From Cryptomeria japonica (taxonomy: Eukaryota > Streptophyta > Pinopsida > Cupressales > Cupressaceae), in contig NC_081415.1 of NCBI RefSeq assembly GCF_030272615.1, positions 108,132,406 to 108,196,405 on the forward strand: a stretch of 64,000 bases of DNA, written 5' to 3'. Below are positions 12,397 to 24,952 of this stretch, one piece after another. Within the stretch, counting starts at the first letter, position 1, and each line of letters begins with the position of its first letter. The notes beneath the pieces were generated by a model. That model was not told where the DNA came from, made no database searches, and was given only the letters and a program-made list of their open reading frames with translations. The position numbers and the translations under genes were made by a program.

Positions 12397-13957
12397 TGTA
12401 GACACCTAAATTTGATATTTAATATTTAATAAAATTAATTGTCATAATCCCTGTCCATCTATAGTCCAGTTATTAATTTAATTATTTAATTAAAGTCCAC
12501 TTCCTCTATAGTCCTAGATAAAGAGTTCCTCATCACATCTAATTAAATAAATGTCCATATTTATTAATTAAATATTCCTAGTATTTTCTTCCATATTTTA
12601 AATTCAACTTAATTCAAAATCTCTCTTTTTTCTCACTCGCAATTAAATCCAATTTTTAATTCCCCCACTCATTCTCTCTCAAAATGTCAAATCCTCCTAC
12701 ATTTCTCACTCACACTCCAATCCAAATTATTCTTCTAATATCTCCCTAAACATGTGCACATTCCTAATCATAAAAATTATGCTCCAAAGTCAACTATACC
12801 ATAAGTGGCTTTCTCCTTAAGCCACATCAACCTTAAATTCCAACTACTTTTGGAAAGGACCCACACAGGTCTCTTTTCCACTTGTCTACTCTAAGGAATT
12901 ATATTCTCCAAAGTACAATTAAGTTGGAGGCAAGAAATGCCTTTATGGAAAATCTTCTTTACACTCAACCCATCACTTCTCACAAGCCCCCATGTCCTCT
13001 CATCACTTCTAAGCTTGACACTTGTCAACCTCCCATGAAAGGTCAGAACCCTAACCATTCTCCACCATTGATTTCCAACTTTCAATCACCATTGATTTCC
13101 AACTTTCAATCATAGCCCTCCATCTTACTTTCTCCTGTAGATAGCCAAAACTCTTCTCACTTCTCTCATTTATGCAACTTAGATTATGCAAAAGAAGAAT
13201 TGTGGAGAGTTCATGCCATTGTACCAACTTCATTGTACTTCAAAGAATTCATGCTATCACCATTACCTCCATGCTCACCTTCATGCCCTCAATAACATTA
13301 GTTTGAGCATTTGGAGCATCTTGTCAATACTGTAAGTACACATCAAATTCATATGTAAAGGACAAATCATTATATCAAGAAGACTATTTTGGGTTAAAAT
13401 TGGTTTGCATATCTTATGTTCATTTTAGGTCTTCCTTTGTCCTATCATGATATTGTTTTTTTTTTTTTGTTTTTTTTGAAGTGTTAAAATGTCTTACTTG
13501 TTCCTTTGAAATTACATTTCATTGCACACATGCAATATTAAGTACGAGTTCTTCTAGGAGCTCCTTAAAAAGATTCATTTCCATATGAAACTATAGTCAT
13601 AGGTTAATCATGGTTTATTAATTAATCTACTTTGCAAAACATAAATTTTTTTATGTGGCATTCCCAATTTCCAAGATACTTGACCACCAGTATTGTAATG
13701 GAAAACAACAAAGTCTTATGAAAATAAGGCTTGTAGAGAAATAGATACTTGGAATATAACAAAGAGAGGATAGTAGAAGTAAATACAAAGTAAATTATCA
13801 CTCAACTTTGGCTAACCGAGCTTCAATATGGGATCTTTATGTGTAGTAGATTCAAACTCAAAAATGAAAAAAAAAAAAAAGCATAAGCCCATGAGGATAA
13901 ATATAAATTTCATGCTCCAAGAAATAATTCCATGTAAATAAGCATGAATCGGAGGAG

Positions 13958-14233
13958 AAACTCAAATATGAGCTCTAAGGAATACATGTTCAATCCATTT
14001 AATTTATAAAGCAATACATAATAAATTTTCTGTCTACTATAGCAAGAAGTTATCTATAGCATTTATCATGGGTAGGTGACTAGAGATAAGGTTGGAAACT
14101 CAAATATGAGCTCTAAGGAATACATGTTCAATCCATTTAATTTATAAAGCAATACATAATAAATTTTCTGTCTACTATAGTAAGAAGTTATCTATAGCAT
14201 TTATCATGGGTAGGTGACTAGAGATAAGGTTGG
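13958..14233 (+). repeat. 138-bp tandem duplication
   Basis: Two adjacent copies (13958-14095 and 14096-14233) starting AAACTCAAATATGAGCTC and ending GATAAGGTTGG. They differ at one base that I can see (TATAGCAAG against TATAGTAAG), so the duplication is recent relative to the surrounding decay. Confidence 0.95.
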
Positions 14234-14519
14234 CATGATCAAGAGTTTTGAAGATAAGGCTAATATTCCCATACTTGGTCTATGTCAACAACCACTATAA
14301 ATTAACTGTTCTAACACTTTTTGGATACCACCCCATAATCTAGAAAATATGGGTCCTGGCTCAAAGCCTTGTTAGGTACCCATTTATAATCACTTTTCAA
14401 ATATTTTCTTCCATATTACTAGGCTTTAGTGTGTTGTTCATTTTTTTAAATTTCTCATCATAATCACCTTGGGATTTTGTGACTTATCCTAACCAATACA
14501 ATTGTATAGTGGTTTCTTA

Positions 14520-14768
14520 TTGACCATGAACCTATACACTCAAGCGGTTTTAGCTAACCACAAACCTCGCATGCAAGTGGTTTTGGCTAACCATGAACCT
14601 CTGAACAAATAGCTTTGGATTAACACAAACCTAGCACACACATGGTTTTAGATGATCACAAACCTCACACACACGTGGTTTCGGATCAACACAAACCTCA
14701 TGTACAAGTGGTTTCGACTAACCATGAACCTCTCAACAAGTGGTTTTGCATAACCACAAACCATCATG
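14520..14768 (+). repeat. Minisatellite of about 33 bp, 7-8 units
   Basis: Units of 32-34 bp follow the pattern ACCAYRAACCTC..CAAGTGGTTTTGGCTA. Each unit starts AACCAC and ends near GTGGTT, so each can fold on itself. Units differ at many positions, which indicates an old array. Confidence 0.85.
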
Positions 14769-16019
14769 ATGGGAAAACTAATTTATAATGCACACACTTC
14801 CTTATTATCATTATGGAATTTTTTAATCAACTTTCATGCTTCTCTTGTTGTACCCGCATTAAAATTGATTATTGAGTCCTTATAAAAGATGATCCATCTA
14901 TTGAAATACATGAATAACTAGTCGTTGTACTTGCGAGTTATGTAAAATTCCTTTTCACATACATGATTCATTAATATGTTAAACTCTTATGTAATCATTA
15001 ACATTGTCCCTCACAATTTGAGATGACTCCATCTCACATTCCCCCTTTACTCAAAGATTCGACTTCTCTGATTCATCATCAAGCTTCGATAGTTCCACGA
15101 GTTGATGCCACATCCTCTCTATACATTAGAGGGTACACTCTACATGATTGCATGCACCATCACACTAATCCACGTAGGCCTAACTCAGCAAGGCTTAGCA
15201 AACACTTGGAGAAAGCAGACTTGCCTAAGGATAAGTTTTAGATCTTTAGACCAAGAAACTTTGTGGTGTCAGATGCAGCTGATCTCGCACCCACTACAAC
15301 AACTCTGATACAATACATACTTTTTATTTTACCTTTTAACAAAGGTGACTAACATTAAATCATTCGCCCAAAATACAAGTCAATTACCTTTGCCTATTTG
15401 CATCTCATTACCATGCATGCTCAAGTCATCCTTCTTTCGCACATCTGTAAATCTGCAGCATGTTATAAAGGCCAAGCATGTACAGGTATCTTTTATGGCT
15501 TTCATTTCTGCTTTTATTTTGCTGGATTATTTTCCAAGTATACTCTGTCGTTTGAATTTTGAGCTATGTTAAGGGGATTTAAGTTATGCCTGTTCTTGAT
15601 AATATTTTTATTAAATTGAATTGGGATTTAAGTTATGTTTTTATGGACGGTTCAGGGTTTCATGGTATCTGAAGGATAGGAATTTATTTTGTTTAAGACT
15701 ATTTTCATTTATTTCTTTTGTTCAGTTTTTAAATATTTTTTTTTCAATTATGCGTGTATTATTATTATTCCAGATTGTTTTTAAACATGGTTCAAAATTT
15801 AGAATTAGATTAGTGGATGGCTTAAATTGCACATATTAAGTTTTGATTTTTAGACTTAAAAAGTGTTAAACACTCAGAATTAACTGACATTCTGATCAGA
15901 AGAAAATTTGAATTATATTATTTTTTTTACTTTAGTTTGTCTATATGTTAGTATTTCGCATTTTTGAAGGTCTTAAGGGTATTTTTAGCCCCTTGCAACT
16001 GGCGAAATTTGTGTCTACA

Positions 16020-17407
16020 ACTCTTGGAGACCTTTCCAACGAGATCAATGGCTCCTAATTTTGAGTATGAATAAATGTGACTGTTGGACTTCGATTCTCA
16101 AGAGGTTTTTTGTGACTCTTGGAATCTCATGAACTTCTATATGTTGGGTTTTCGAATGAAATAGATTACTTTTTGGCTTGCTTCAATTCTATGATTTCTG
16201 GTTCTTGTAACAAAATTTACAATACCACAGATTCTCACTCAGGTGTTGTCATCCGAATCCATAATTCAGATCACATTCTCTGTGTGTGAGATTTAAAACA
16301 GGATATTTACTAAAGAGGAATATTCACAGACATGGTCTAGAATTCAGAATATAGATGATCTATTATCCATGATTTACTTTGATTTTCAATTGTAATGGTT
16401 GGGATTTGGGATTCAGAATAGATTGGAGGGTCTTTAAGGTCTATTTAGATCTAATCTGTTATCCATGATATATAATTTTTTTCACTTGAAGTTTAAATAA
16501 TATTCATATAAATCATTCTGATCTGTATACCTTCACTTTTTATATGGCTAGGATTTCTGTTGGTTGAAATGACTGTGATCTGGATTCTTCAATGTTTTAT
16601 GTATGGTGGGATTTGTTCTATCTATTGCAATCTGCAATTGGTGGAAAAATATATATCCATTTTCTTTGTCAACGAGGAAGCACAGGCTTTCACATTTTCT
16701 TTCCTTTGTGTTTACAGTTTTTCAATTTTTTGTCTCACTGTTTTTCCTGTGAATTTGCTTGAATGGGGATTTTAGTCATATATATATCTTTCAACCAGCT
16801 GAGAACTACCACAACTTTTTCAAGATCTTTAAAAATTACCCATGGATAATTGAATTGTGTTATGCAGAAATTTTCTTTACTTTTTATTAAATGTATAACA
16901 AATTCATATATATCCATTAATGGTCAACGATAAACAAAATGATCTGGTTTTCAAATTCTGTATAACCTTAAGTAAATGCAGAAGATAAGGCAACACCAGT
17001 ACTTACTTTTTACTATATTAGCTATGATGGCTACATATGGAAGAGAACTGTATTTACAGGAGGGTGGCTGAATTTGCAACATTACCCTTCCTATTAATGC
17101 TGCAAATCAACCCTCCTATTTATGGATTATTTTTATACTTCAAACCAATTTGACATCATCCTAGATACAGTATGGACAGTTAGAAAAATATTTTAAGGTT
17201 TTCATGTATCTGCAAAAGAGACACTTTTTTCTATGTGGCTAATCTCCATACAAAATATCTCATTGAATACAGTTTCTAAAATTCATAAAATATAATAGAT
17301 TTTTTTAAAATTTTCAGTAATTAAACTTTTATAATCTGTATTTTCATTACTGTAAATCTATAAAAAATCGACAAAAAATCTCTGTAATTTGTAGATTTGT
17401 AGATTTA
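16020..17407. other. No gene recognised
   Basis: T-rich, with short open frames without family resemblance. A dinucleotide-like ATATATAT patch lies near 16780. I see no element borders. Confidence 0.4.
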
Positions 17408-17629
17408 AAAGTTTTTTACAATACCATTTCATGTAGAGAGTAATCCCTGACAAAATCTTTTACAATACGAAAAAACACTACAAATCAAAAAAATAAAAAA
17501 CTCGTAACTCCAAATTTGAAAATTTTTTACAATACCATTTTATGTAGAGATTAATCGCTGACAAAATCTTCCACAATACGGAGAAACGCTGCAAATCAAA
17601 GAAATAAAAAACTCATAACTCCATTCCAA
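17408..17629 (+). repeat. 111-bp tandem duplication
   Basis: Two neighbouring copies (17408-17518 and 17519-17629) share TTTTTTACAATACCATTT, ATGTAGAGA and ATAAAAAACTC in the same order with about a dozen differences. Confidence 0.85.
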
Positions 17630-18472
17630 ACATAGAGAAAAAGGTCGAAAAATTCGGGGTGCTAGGGAGCATCGCCATTTTTGCTCATCTGCTTCTCTTG
17701 GCTGCGGTCGAACTCGTGCAGGGGCAAACAATATTACATGTTGCTTACCAATACGCTGCACAAGTCAACCAAAATTTATTTTGGTTTCGTCTTTATTTTT
17801 AAGTTGGGTTTTCCACTTGATTTTGAAATGGTTCAAACTTTTATGAAATTATTTAACTAATAAAAAAAATTAATATTAATATATAATATTTTTAGTATTT
17901 GATTGTGTATTTTTCAATTTATTTATATTAATTTTTATTTTCATTTTTAATTATATTATAAATTAAATGATGTATTTAGTACTTACTATATTTAAGGTAT
18001 AGTTGATCAAATAATTTCTCTATAGATATCGTTTATATTATATTTTTAATATGTGTCCTATTAATTTTTTATTATAATTTATTAAAATGTTTAAGTAAGT
18101 TTAAAATCAATTTAGATTATTAATTTAAATATTATTGAAAAATATATATATTTGAATTTTCAAATTGATTCATAGTTTTTTTCTTCTTTATTTTACCTTT
18201 TATTTATAATCATTCTTTTAATGTTTATTTTATTATTTTATTATTAATTTTTTTAATAAAATTAAATTAATTTTTAAATTTAATTTTTTTAATTCTTTTT
18301 TATGTTTAATACATCAAAAATTTTGATTATAAATAAATTTTAAATTTTAAATCAAACTATTCAATTTTTTATTGTAGTTTATAAATTTTTATTTTATTAA
18401 AAGAAAAATATAATTGAATTTTCAAACACAAACATAAATTTTCTAATTGATTCTTATTGTTGATTTGTATTT
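17630..18472. other. Short mixed stretch, then very AT-rich DNA
   Basis: After a short balanced stretch (17640-17760) the sequence from about 17830 is almost only A and T, with ATTTATTTT/AATTAAAT words. No gene is seen. It could be a decayed spacer or matrix-attachment-like DNA; nothing in the sequence decides this. Confidence 0.5.
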
Positions 18473-18545
18473 TTTTACTAAAAGAGGGGTAAAAATTTAT
18501 TAGAAAAAAGAAAGATACAAAGAAAGAATGGTCAAACACCCAACC
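18473..18545 (-). mobile_element. LINE 3' end remnant
   Basis: On the minus strand the stretch ends ..AATTTTTACCCCTCTTTTAGTAAAAAA, preceded by GACCATTCTTTCTTTG-like text. The better-preserved LINE tail in the intron at 63158-63700 has the same layout (GACCATTCTTGCTTTG.. AATAAACTTTTACCC..). Only the last ~70 bp survive. Confidence 0.5.
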
Positions 18546-20962
18546 AAAAAATTACACAACTTTATCACACTCACACATTTGATTTTGGACACTTTTTTTA
18601 TGATGCTTGTCTTGTTTTAATGAATAGATGATGAATCAACACTCACACGTTTGATTTTGGACCCCTTTTGGAGGTACTATGGCTCTAGGCAACCTAGTCC
18701 ACCCTAAAAAAGGACTAAAGAAAGGTGGTTGCAGATAATCAAGACCAAAGACATAGGATTAGGCCACTACATTAACACATGACGATAATTTGGATGTTAT
18801 ATGCCATAAATAGGCTTAAAGTAAGCTATGATAGATCACACTAAAGCAAGTGCCCAAAATAGAGTATGAAATCGTGAAGGGGTTATAATTTACAAACCTA
18901 CAATAATAAAGGGGCGGATTCTTGGAGAGTAGTTTTCATTGATGTCAAAGGACATTTAAGAAGGATCCTTGGTTGGATGTTTTATGTATTTTTTGTGTCT
19001 CATTTTGAAACATAAAAATGAATTTAATTTCGTCATGGGACGACCCATGTATATGACCTTCTCATTGTAAAAATAATAAATAAATTAAAGTCTTTTTAGA
19101 GGCCTCCTCGCTTAGGCCAAACCCCCTTGGTTAGGTGTGCTCTTGGCCAAATAAAAACAAATTATTTATTTCTCATAGTTGGCTAACCTTGCATTGAGAA
19201 ATCACCCTCTCTTTTTGGAAATTAAAAAAAAAAATCTCCTACATGTGGTTCAACTCTCTTTGAAGAGACATGAAGAAGGTATGTATACAAGATCATGTTT
19301 GGAGGAGAATAAGGAAAGCAATAAACGAATATCATTCCTATTTAGAGAAAATCTAGAGCAGATCAAAGGTGCATATAAATGAGTAGAACTTAAGGGGAAA
19401 CATTGTAAATTTATGAGAAGACTTCAAGGGAAATTATTACAAATCTATGATTAGACATTAAGGAAAACTATTAAATATTTATGAGTAAACATTGAGGAAA
19501 ATTATCAGAGAATTGTGATCAGATCTTAGGATGAATTATTATAGATTTATGAGCAAAAAGTGTAGAAGATTTGTTATCCTCAATTTTGGCTTGCTCAAAT
19601 TGTGGGATAGTCCCTACAATTTTTGTCTAATTTGTCTCCCATGTGTTCTAAGCATGTTGATCGAGGTAAAATTTTGTTGTCTTTGTTCTCGACTTGGCCC
19701 TCAAGAAATCATCTCGATTTGAAGTCTCAAGTTGTCAATTTGAAAGATTGAACAAAATGCCTTTTGAGAGTTATTTTTATTTTGTCTTTTTTGACTCTGG
19801 TGTCAGATTGGGTCTTAAACCTGATTCTACACTTGTATAGAAGTTTTTGGTGTAAATTGGGTTCATAGACCCAAAATGCACCGAATGATGCAAATCGGGT
19901 TCATAGATCCAAAATGTTTTGAACAATGCAAATCAGGTCTACAAACCCAAACACCACCACCATGACTTTCCTATAGTGTAAGTTGGATTCATAGACCTGA
20001 CCTACATTGCCACTGATCTTTTGTGGTGTAAGTGGGGCCTATGAACCCAAGTTAAACAATGTTGATTTACCCCTTTCAAGTGTAAATCGGGTCTGTAGAC
20101 CCAATTTGCATCTCACATTCCTATGCATAACCCTAGGTGCAAATCGGGCCTATGGACCCAATCGACACCTACACTTAGAAATTTTTCTAAGTGTAGAAAA
20201 CATAAGTAAACTTTACTTAGAATTTTTCAAAGTATGAAGAAGAAAGTTTTACTCTTGGAGGGCCTTTGAAGATATCTTGTACAAGACCTTTTCAGTCTTC
20301 TTATTCCAATGAAGATGTTTTCAACTAACTCGGGAGGTTTTTCTCAAGCATATTGCAGTCATTGTTTCTACCAAATGACTTTGCCTTCTCCGAGTCATAA
20401 AAAGATGAAGTTCAAGAATTAAGACTCCTATCTGATCTTCCCACCATCCTCATTGGAGTCAAACATTGTGAACACTAGGTGATTCTGAATACAAGATACC
20501 TAGCAACAATATGAAGATTTTCTGAAGATGGATTATCATAATAAAGATGTGTCTCCAGACACTTAGTCATTTTTATGCATCCCTAGTGTAGTGGCACTTT
20601 GTTATTTCAATCAACACTTCAAGTGTCATTTTTTATATACAATTTTGCATTTAGGAGTGCACAAGTCCTAAGTCAAATTGAACTCTACTTTTGACTTAGT
20701 CATACAAAGTTGATTTTTTCTTATTTTTGCTCATTGCAACTCACCTATATATATGAGGGTGTTCATTATAAAAAGGGAGGAATCTTTATTTTTATGCAAT
20801 AAAACTCTAAACTCTACTGGAAAGTGAAAAACAAAGTGAGACTTTGTGTTCAATTTGTGATTTTGCAAGCTTAGTCAAAGAAGAAGGGAATTTTGGCACT
20901 CAAACTTTGTGTTGGGATCATCTTTGTTCATTAAATAGATGTTCTTATGTCATTTATGTCAT
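18546..20962. other. Repeat-derived stretch, no intact gene
   Basis: It holds a degenerate tandem repeat of about 45 bp at 19385-19560 (TTTATGAG..AGACTT..AAGGAAAATTATTA type), the hairpin repeats listed separately at 19830-20170, and a promoter-like CTATATATATGAG near 20745. The phrase GACTTTGTG occurs here and again right of the large transposon (35180 on), so both flanks may be parts of one older LTR. Open frames match nothing known. Confidence 0.45.
19830..20170 (+). repeat. Dispersed GGGTYYATRGACCC hairpin repeats
   Basis: At least seven copies of a short palindrome of the type AAATCGGGTTCATAGACCCAA, spaced 30-75 bp. The arms GGGT and ACCC are kept while the centre and spacers vary. Confidence 0.8.
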
Positions 20963-21000
20963 GGGTAAGTGCACCAAGATGGTGAACAGAAAAGTGGCCA
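20963..21000 (+). repeat. Left terminal inverted repeat of the transposon
   Basis: GGGTAAGTGCACCAAGATGG, then GTGAA, then after a short gap AAGTGGCCAC. The first 24 bases match the right end with one mismatch. Confidence 0.9.
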
Positions 21001-21019
21001 CATGCCAAAAAAACCAAAT

Positions 21020-21240
21020 TTTTCATAACCCATGCGGGTTCTGAAAATTCTAGACTTGGTAACACCAAGCCTAGCCAAAAACAATTAAAAAAACAAAAAG
21101 TTCCTCAAAACTGGTACGGGTTTTGAGGAACATTATTATTTTTGGTAGCCCATGGGTTTTGGCCATTTTCAATGCCAAATCTCATGGAACAGTAGAAAAA
21201 GGAAGCCAAAAAACCACATAACCCACACGAGTTAGAAATA
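21020..21240. repeat. Left subterminal palindromes
   Basis: Four imperfect copies of CATAACCCRTRCGGGTTATG or its half sites: near 21022 (CATAACCCATGCGGGTTCTG), 21110 (ACTGGTACGGGTTTTG), 21150 (TAGCCCATGGGTTTTGG) and 21218 (CATAACCCACACGAGTTAG). Subterminal motifs like this are usual transposase-binding sites in large DNA transposons; that role is inference here. Confidence 0.75.
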
Positions 21241-21279
21241 ATTTTGGATTTTTCCAGCATTAGGAGCAATTTTCAACAA

Positions 21280-23709
21280 TGGCACCCCGTCGAACAGGTA
21301 AGATTTGATTGGTTTGATTATTTTTGTTTGCATTTTAATTGAAGTACTGTTTTTAAATTGATTTAAGTTTTTTTTATTAATTTGATGTCATATTATTCAA
21401 GCAATCCCCAAAAACGAAATAGACAACAAAGACCTCCTCCTACACAAGCAACACAAGCAAACCCTATAAACATTGCACATGAGCAACAAGAAAACCCTCA
21501 AGGCATTGCTCCACAACCACAAAATCATCAAAATGTTTTTCCTCAACAACCACCGCCACCTCGAAACCGTCCACATCCTCCATTAAATCATGTAGATGCC
21601 ACACAAGAGGATCTCATCAATCGCCTTACACAAAATAGTGCCTAAATTTCTATATTGGTGAATAGGTTGAGGTCCTATAGGCTTGAGAACCACTCAACCC
21701 TCTCCACAATGCTAGAAACAATGACCAATGGTTCAAATGAGGTATCTAGGAAGGTTAGGAAATGGGGTTCATGGAGGGATAGATGTCGAACATTTTATGC
21801 GGATGGATTGTCATATGATCAAGTGAAAAAAAAGGGCATGCTTAAAGCTGACATATGTGCTCTTTTCACCGATCCTATTACTAGTAACAACTTATAACTA
21901 AATACGACTCGGTTTCCTATACATTGGTGTGTTCATGCTAGGTTGAAAGAAGCTTTTTGGGATAGGTGGTATATGGTCTTTGACCAACCACCTTGTAATA
22001 ATTGGGAGGTTCCTCTATATTTTTTGAGAAAGTTTTATTGTGAGTTTATCCTTAGCGAGAAGTCGAATTACTTTGACATCCGACAATTCCAGGGTGGAGG
22101 GAGAGACTATGCGCAAGATAGACTTGGGGGCCATAGGGTGGTACAGGCACAACGTAGGAGGCGTATAGCTCCTAAATCCATGGTTCATGTCAGTTTCCCT
22201 ATATCCTTGAAGGATTCAATGGAGTTACAAACTCTTCAGGAAGTTGTATCATTGACTGATGTCATTGTTCAACATGGCACATAGTTGGTCGAAGCAGAGG
22301 ATGTACCAGCACAGATAATATGATGAAACAATAATGATCTAGTCAACTATTGAGAGGGGGGGGGTGAATCAGTAGTTGGAAAATATACTAATCTTCACCA
22401 AACTCATAAACAACTTGCAAAACTTGACTTAACTTAATTGGTTTAGTCACTATAACTAAAACTACAACTGCACTGTCAAGCTTATCGATTGACTAAAATA
22501 TTAATGTAATAGTGTAACAAATTTGAAACTCAGATACCTTTTGACCAAAAAATCAAATGCATGCTCTTTTCCCTTATGTTAATTTTATTTTTTAGTTTAC
22601 CCCACCTGCCTCGAGGACATCTCATGTGAGAAAGTCATTCTCTAGCACTCTGAGGTAGAAAAAGATATCCTCACAGACACCCAAATGACAGAAGGTAATT
22701 CAGTACAATTTAAATTCATTTGTTGAAATGTATTATGATTAAACATGTATATGTAGATATTGATAAATGCATTTAATTTATTTGTTCTATATACAGAAAC
22801 ATATGGGGTTTACAGAATTAATGAATGCACTTGATGTCGATGAGGTTCAACAAAGGGAAGAGGTGATATCTTCATATTCACTTTGGATTGCATTCTTTCT
22901 TGTTTGAAATAACTATATCCTTTTATGTCTATATCATATGTTATCATTTTTCATACAAGAAATGGTAATAGTTGCATCAAATTCAACTAGGCCTCCTAAG
23001 GTTATATGAGAACTATACGAGGCTTCGGTGTACATTTGTTCTACATATGTTAAAAATATTTCTTCTATCTAGTTTGTCAACAACCTTGGGTTATTAACTT
23101 GTATAATTCTCTTTAACCTATTACAGCCCCCTTCCAAACTTCCTACTGGTGTTCTACAATTCCATTTCACTAGAAGTCCTACACATATAATATGGGATCC
23201 AACACGACAAAGGGAAAAGTTATGTATATCTTAGATCAACTCCTTTTCACTATGTGCACAACGGAGTTGAAACCCTCTTGTTAAGTCCTTTTGGATCACT
23301 TACCATGGATATAGGAAATGATCGTAACTAATTCATATGTGACTTTGCCACCTATGACCATAGCACATCCATCTAAGGCTTTGGTATGCTTTAGTTTTTT
23401 AGTCTATTCATTTTTATTTATTATGTGTTATTTAACATATATGTTATTAACTTGTATTAATGTTATTTTACCAGTTACAGCCCCCTTCAGGACTTCCCAC
23501 GGATCCTTAGCCTCACCCAATTACAAAAGACAGAGATGAGGTAATCAAGATTTCAACTTCAAACAATTTAGAGTTCAGTATTTAGTTATTTTGATGTTAT
23601 ATTGAGAAAATATATCTTATTCGACATTTGAATTGTCCTTGTGCAGCCACTTGCAGAGCCACGTACTGCTTCGAAGAGGCTCAATTTTGATGATCCTCCA
23701 CAGTCATAG
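21280..23709 (+). pseudogene. Left gene of the transposon, multi-exon, function unknown
   Basis: A candidate first exon, ATGGCACCCCGTCGAACAG, is followed by a good donor (GTAAGA). The main body is one frame from 21382 to 22284, broken by two in-frame TAA stops (21643 and 21895). Its N-terminus is Pro/Gln-rich, with an asparagine-containing low-complexity stretch. Then come MVNRLRSYRLENHSTLSTML and a conserved-looking core with WGSWRDRCRTFYADG and HARLKEAFWDRWYMVFDQ, then a basic run (VVQAQRRRRIAPKS). Later pieces look like small exons after TTACAG or GTGCAG acceptors. The last one, 23647-23709, ends PRTASKRLNFDDPPQS and a stop. I do not recognise the family. Its place opposite the transposase suggests an accessory or DNA-binding protein of the same element. 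Confidence 0.5.
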
Positions 23710-24239
23710 ATATCGATAGAGACATATAGTTGTAGTTGTGGTCATTGAAGGACCAATTTTTTTATATATTCGACATTTGTATATGTATATATCGACTTTG
23801 ACAGACATGACACATGCCACATTTTTATAACTATTATTGATTTGGCATCTATGACATTTTTTGATATGTACATGATTATTGTTCATTTTGATATATGAAA
23901 CTTGATATTTGATCCAATTTGTTCATTGATATATAAATGAAACTTGATATTCTTGAAACTTAGTTATTTTCTATTGAAATATGATCAAACTTGTTCATTG
24001 TGTATATGTCTTGAAATGTGATCCAATTTGTTCATTACATGTAACTCATATGGCATATACTTTTAAACTAGGTTGCTCATATTGTGTATACCCATGTACC
24101 CAAGTACTGACACTGGTAATGCTCGTATTGTGTATTTTGATTGAGTGAATTTTCTTTGAGTCCTTTTGAGGCTAATGAAAGTAAGTTGCATGAGTTTGAA
24201 CATTTGAATGTGCAATGAAGTAATCTTTAGCTCTTTCAT

Positions 24240-24770
24240 AAATTGCTTCACCTCTGAGTATGTCTTGGATTTCAAAGTTTTACTTCATGACTTCACCTTT
24301 GGAGTGAACTTCAAGTGTGAGAGTTTAGGAGTGAACTTTAGCTTCTAGCAACTAGGAGTGAAATGCATATTTTGGGTATCAAAAGAGTTGAGTGAAATTT
24401 CTTTCTTCATGAATCAGTGTTTATGAGTGAAGTTGATAACTTTAAGAGCTTCAAGATTCAAATGAAATTATTTACTTCATGTTTGACCTAAGAGGATCGA
24501 AATCATTCACTTCAAGGGTTGCTAAGGAGGAACGAAACTGTTACTTCATGTGTTTGAGATAAGGAGAAAACTTCATGCATGAAGAGATTTGAGTGAAGTT
24601 ATTATTTCATAAACTCATGCTTCAGAGTGAATTTTTCATGTATTAAACAAGGAGAGTGAAGTTTAAATACTTCATGAGTTGAGATAAAACAAGATAACTT
24701 CGAGAGTTGATATTATGGAGCTAAGTTCATCATTTCAAGAATCAATTAAGACAAGATTTGAGTGCCCAAA
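24240..24770 (+). repeat. Degenerate GAGTGAAGTT..ACTTCATG repeats
   Basis: The words GAGTGAARTT, TACTTCATG and TTCAAG recur every 40-60 bp in varying order. This is cryptically repetitive, non-coding DNA between the left gene and the satellite. Confidence 0.6.
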
Positions 24771-24952
24771 GAAGATTTGAAATTTATCTAAGGATGAGTT
24801 AGTTTAGGTAAGGTTTTCATTTAAATTTTATTTAATAACAAGTTGGCCTTAGGGTAAGAGACACACCTATTCATCCAAATCACCTATAAAAGAAGAGTTG
24901 AAGCAGTCATTTTAACATCAAATCAAACCACTTATCTCTTCTTTAGTCAAAA

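Larger units (their letters stand above)
12397..16019 (+). repeat. Probable long 3' LTR (Tat-like), 3.6 kb
   Basis: It starts TGTAGACAC and the best matching end is GTGTCTACA at 16011-16019, a 9-bp inverted terminal match, after a polypurine tract. LTRs of several kb occur in Tat/Ogre-type Ty3 elements. The partner LTR is missing from the window, so the right border is inferred only from the inverted ends. Inside are a 138-bp tandem duplication, a minisatellite and no gene. The long pairing could be chance, with a shorter true LTR. Confidence 0.45.

Noticed and set aside
14520-14768. Regularly spaced repeats that could be read as a CRISPR-like array
   Set aside because: Units are contiguous and diverged without unique spacers, and the context is a plant nuclear genome.
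17540-17761. 73-codon minus-strand frame with an Arg/Pro-rich stretch
   Set aside because: No family resemblance, and it overlaps the 111-bp tandem duplication.
22330-22560. GAGAGGGGGGGGGTGAATCAG, a block like the ends of copia LTRs, inside the transposon
   Set aside because: Only this one block matches. I could find neither a second border nor a target duplication, so a truncated LTR remains possible but unsupported.
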